Shown here: piece after piece, positions 62,640-64,000 of the stretch
Layout: every line of letters begins with the position of its first letter
How positions within the stretch are numbered: position 1 is the first letter of the stretch
From: Cynocephalus volans
Taxonomy: Eukaryota > Chordata > Mammalia > Dermoptera > Cynocephalidae
DNA: 64,000 nt
Assembly: GCF_027409185.1 (NCBI RefSeq)
Contig: NC_084469.1
Span: 37,575,293-37,639,292 of the forward strand
Reading direction: 5' to 3'
Made by a program: the position numbers and the translations under genes
Notes under the pieces: generated by a model
Told to the model about the DNA's origin: nothing
What the model saw: only the letters and a program-made list of their open reading frames with translations
The model's database searches: none

Positions 62640-63340
62640 ATTTTGGGTGAGACAGCATTTGAGATAGTCTTGAGGCTTGGGTAGAGCAATTCTGGGGGCA
62701 AGACACAATACCTATTATTGCCGGGAAGGTGGATTGGGACCATACCATGGTGGGCCTTGCATCCAAGTTGGGGAGTTTGAACTTAGATCTCAGGAAATGA
62801 CAAAAGTTTTTGAAGCAGAAAGTGACATACAGGAATTGTTCAAGGAGGAGAAGAGCTTAGAGGCAGACAGGACAGTGGGAAGCTGTTCTGGGGGTCCATG
62901 CAGGAGGTAATGGAGGGCTGAACCAGGAATGAGAGAGGATGTCTGTTGGGATGTGGGGTTTATTCATCCTGTTTCATCCAAGCCTGAAGTGAAAGGTAAA
63001 ATGTCCAGATGCCGTACAGATAGCAATTAGACCTAGATTGTTTTTGTTGGATTGCTTTTGCTTTTTAATTTGTCTTTGGAGGGGATCTCAAAGGCAGTAG
63101 TAAGGAACAGATAGATGAAAAAGATGACTGAGGTTTTGATCAAGGATGACTCAGAAAATGATTCTGCCTATAATAGTTGGGTGCGTCAGGAGGAGGAGTG
63201 GGTTTGGAGGGGAAGATGCTGGAGAGGACCTTGGGCACATTTGAAGAGTATGACAGTTCAGGTGGATATATCCTGTGGTCTCTTGGAAATTCAACATTAA
63301 GCTGGATATTTGAGACTTGTCTGCATGGAAATAATATTTG
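62640..63340. mobile_element. Old unnamed interspersed repeat
   Basis: GGTGGGCCTTGCATCCAAGT, GGGGAGTTTGAACTTAGATC and AGCAGAAAGTGACATACAGG resemble the family at 38700 and 44790. Frames inside it are incidental. Confidence 0.4.
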
Positions 63341-63346
63341 TAACTC

Positions 63347-63481
63347 AGGATATGGACCAGAGGGGCTGGCCTGTGGCTCACTTGGGAGAGCGTGGTGCTG
63401 AGAACACCAAGTCAAGGGTTAAGATCCTCTTACTGGTCATCTTTAAAAAAAAAAAAAAAAAAAAAAGGATATGGACCAGAG
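63347..63481 (+). mobile_element. tRNA-Ile-derived SINE, hybrid monomer, 16-bp target-site duplication
   Basis: The body begins GGGCTGGCCTGTGGCTCACT, joins straight to CACCAAGTCAAGGGTTAAGA and ends CTGGTCATCTTT plus A tail. The duplication AGGATATGGACCAGAG is at 63347-63362 and 63466-63481. Confidence 0.96.
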
Positions 63482-64000
63482 TGCTGAGAAGAGGTGCTGT
63501 AATTTGATTTGATTTTGATTTGGTATCAAATCTGGATAATAAGCACTACCAGAATATGGTCTATGGCATTTAAAAAAAAAAAAACTGACTAGAATTTTGC
63601 ATTATGATGCATTTCGTAGAATGCTTTCACTCGTTGCCCATCTGTACATGGTCAACATTATCCCAAAGCCTAAGAATCGTCTCATTGGTGATATTATATA
63701 GACTTGTGTATCTGTATAGAAAGAAACTGGGCAAAATTCAGATATTTCAGAAAATGTATGGGACAATTTCCCTCTCCTCCAAATGATTCAAATCACACAT
63801 TGGTCATATGAAGACTGTAGGTTTTATGGACTTTAATTACGTTCTATAAATAAAACTCACTGAATTAGAACCACAGAGCTTAAGCCTGCCATTTCCTGGT
63901 CAAAGGTTTACTGGCATTTCTGGCTAGAAACTCATGAGGAATTGATCTTGAGACATCTACTCTATGTAAAGACAAGTGTCCTCGGTTGGGCCATCTATCC
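63482..64000. other. Window end, nothing recognised
   Basis: There is an A run near 63571-63583. No TMEM220 first exon visible; the gene's 5' end should lie further on. Confidence 0.4.

Noticed and set aside
62677-63300. Missing first exon of TMEM220
   Set aside because: Frames here show no N-terminal membrane segment with the expected junction to VVYTIP, and the area looks like old repeat.

Overview
This is mammalian nuclear DNA: three split genes with GT-AG introns, a CpG island, and dense L1, L2, MIR, MaLR and DNA-transposon relics. There is no Alu or B1. The lineage-specific SINEs are built entirely from tRNA-Ile-like units, as monomers and dimers. That architecture is known to me only from flying lemurs (Dermoptera, the CYN or t-SINE families), so the source is most likely a colugo such as Galeopterus. 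This is inferred from repeat structure and was not tested by a search.

Layout. 1-4612 is the 3' part of a young L1 whose ORF2 frame is complete apart from three nonsense codons. 4613-15867 is intergenic or SCO1 3'-UTR sequence made of old repeats. 15868-31510 is SCO1 on the minus strand, with six coding exons giving 305 codons. Its intron 2 carries a second young L1, 5'-truncated and antisense to the gene, nested inside a tRNA-Ile SINE. 31050-32030 is a CpG-rich divergent promoter shared by SCO1 (minus) and ADPRM (plus). ADPRM has a probable noncoding first exon near 31670 and three coding exons between 37939 and 43408, giving 342 codons. 47304-59729 holds the last four exons of TMEM220 on the minus strand, convergent with ADPRM; its first exon or exons lie beyond 64000. 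TMEM220 introns hold a stack of old L1 fragments in both orientations (47590-54820).

Gene roles. SCO1 is a copper chaperone of the mitochondrial inner membrane needed to assemble cytochrome c oxidase. ADPRM is a manganese-dependent ADP-ribose/CDP-alcohol diphosphatase. TMEM220 is a small multi-pass membrane protein of unclear function. The order SCO1(-), ADPRM(+), TMEM220(-) is the one I know from human 17p13. I found no sign of an unknown multi-gene system. The unusual material is retrotransposon biology: nested insertions, a recurrent hybrid SINE form, a probable tailless tRNA-Phe retropseudogene, palindromic mariner-like MITEs and a very recent 123-bp tandem duplication.
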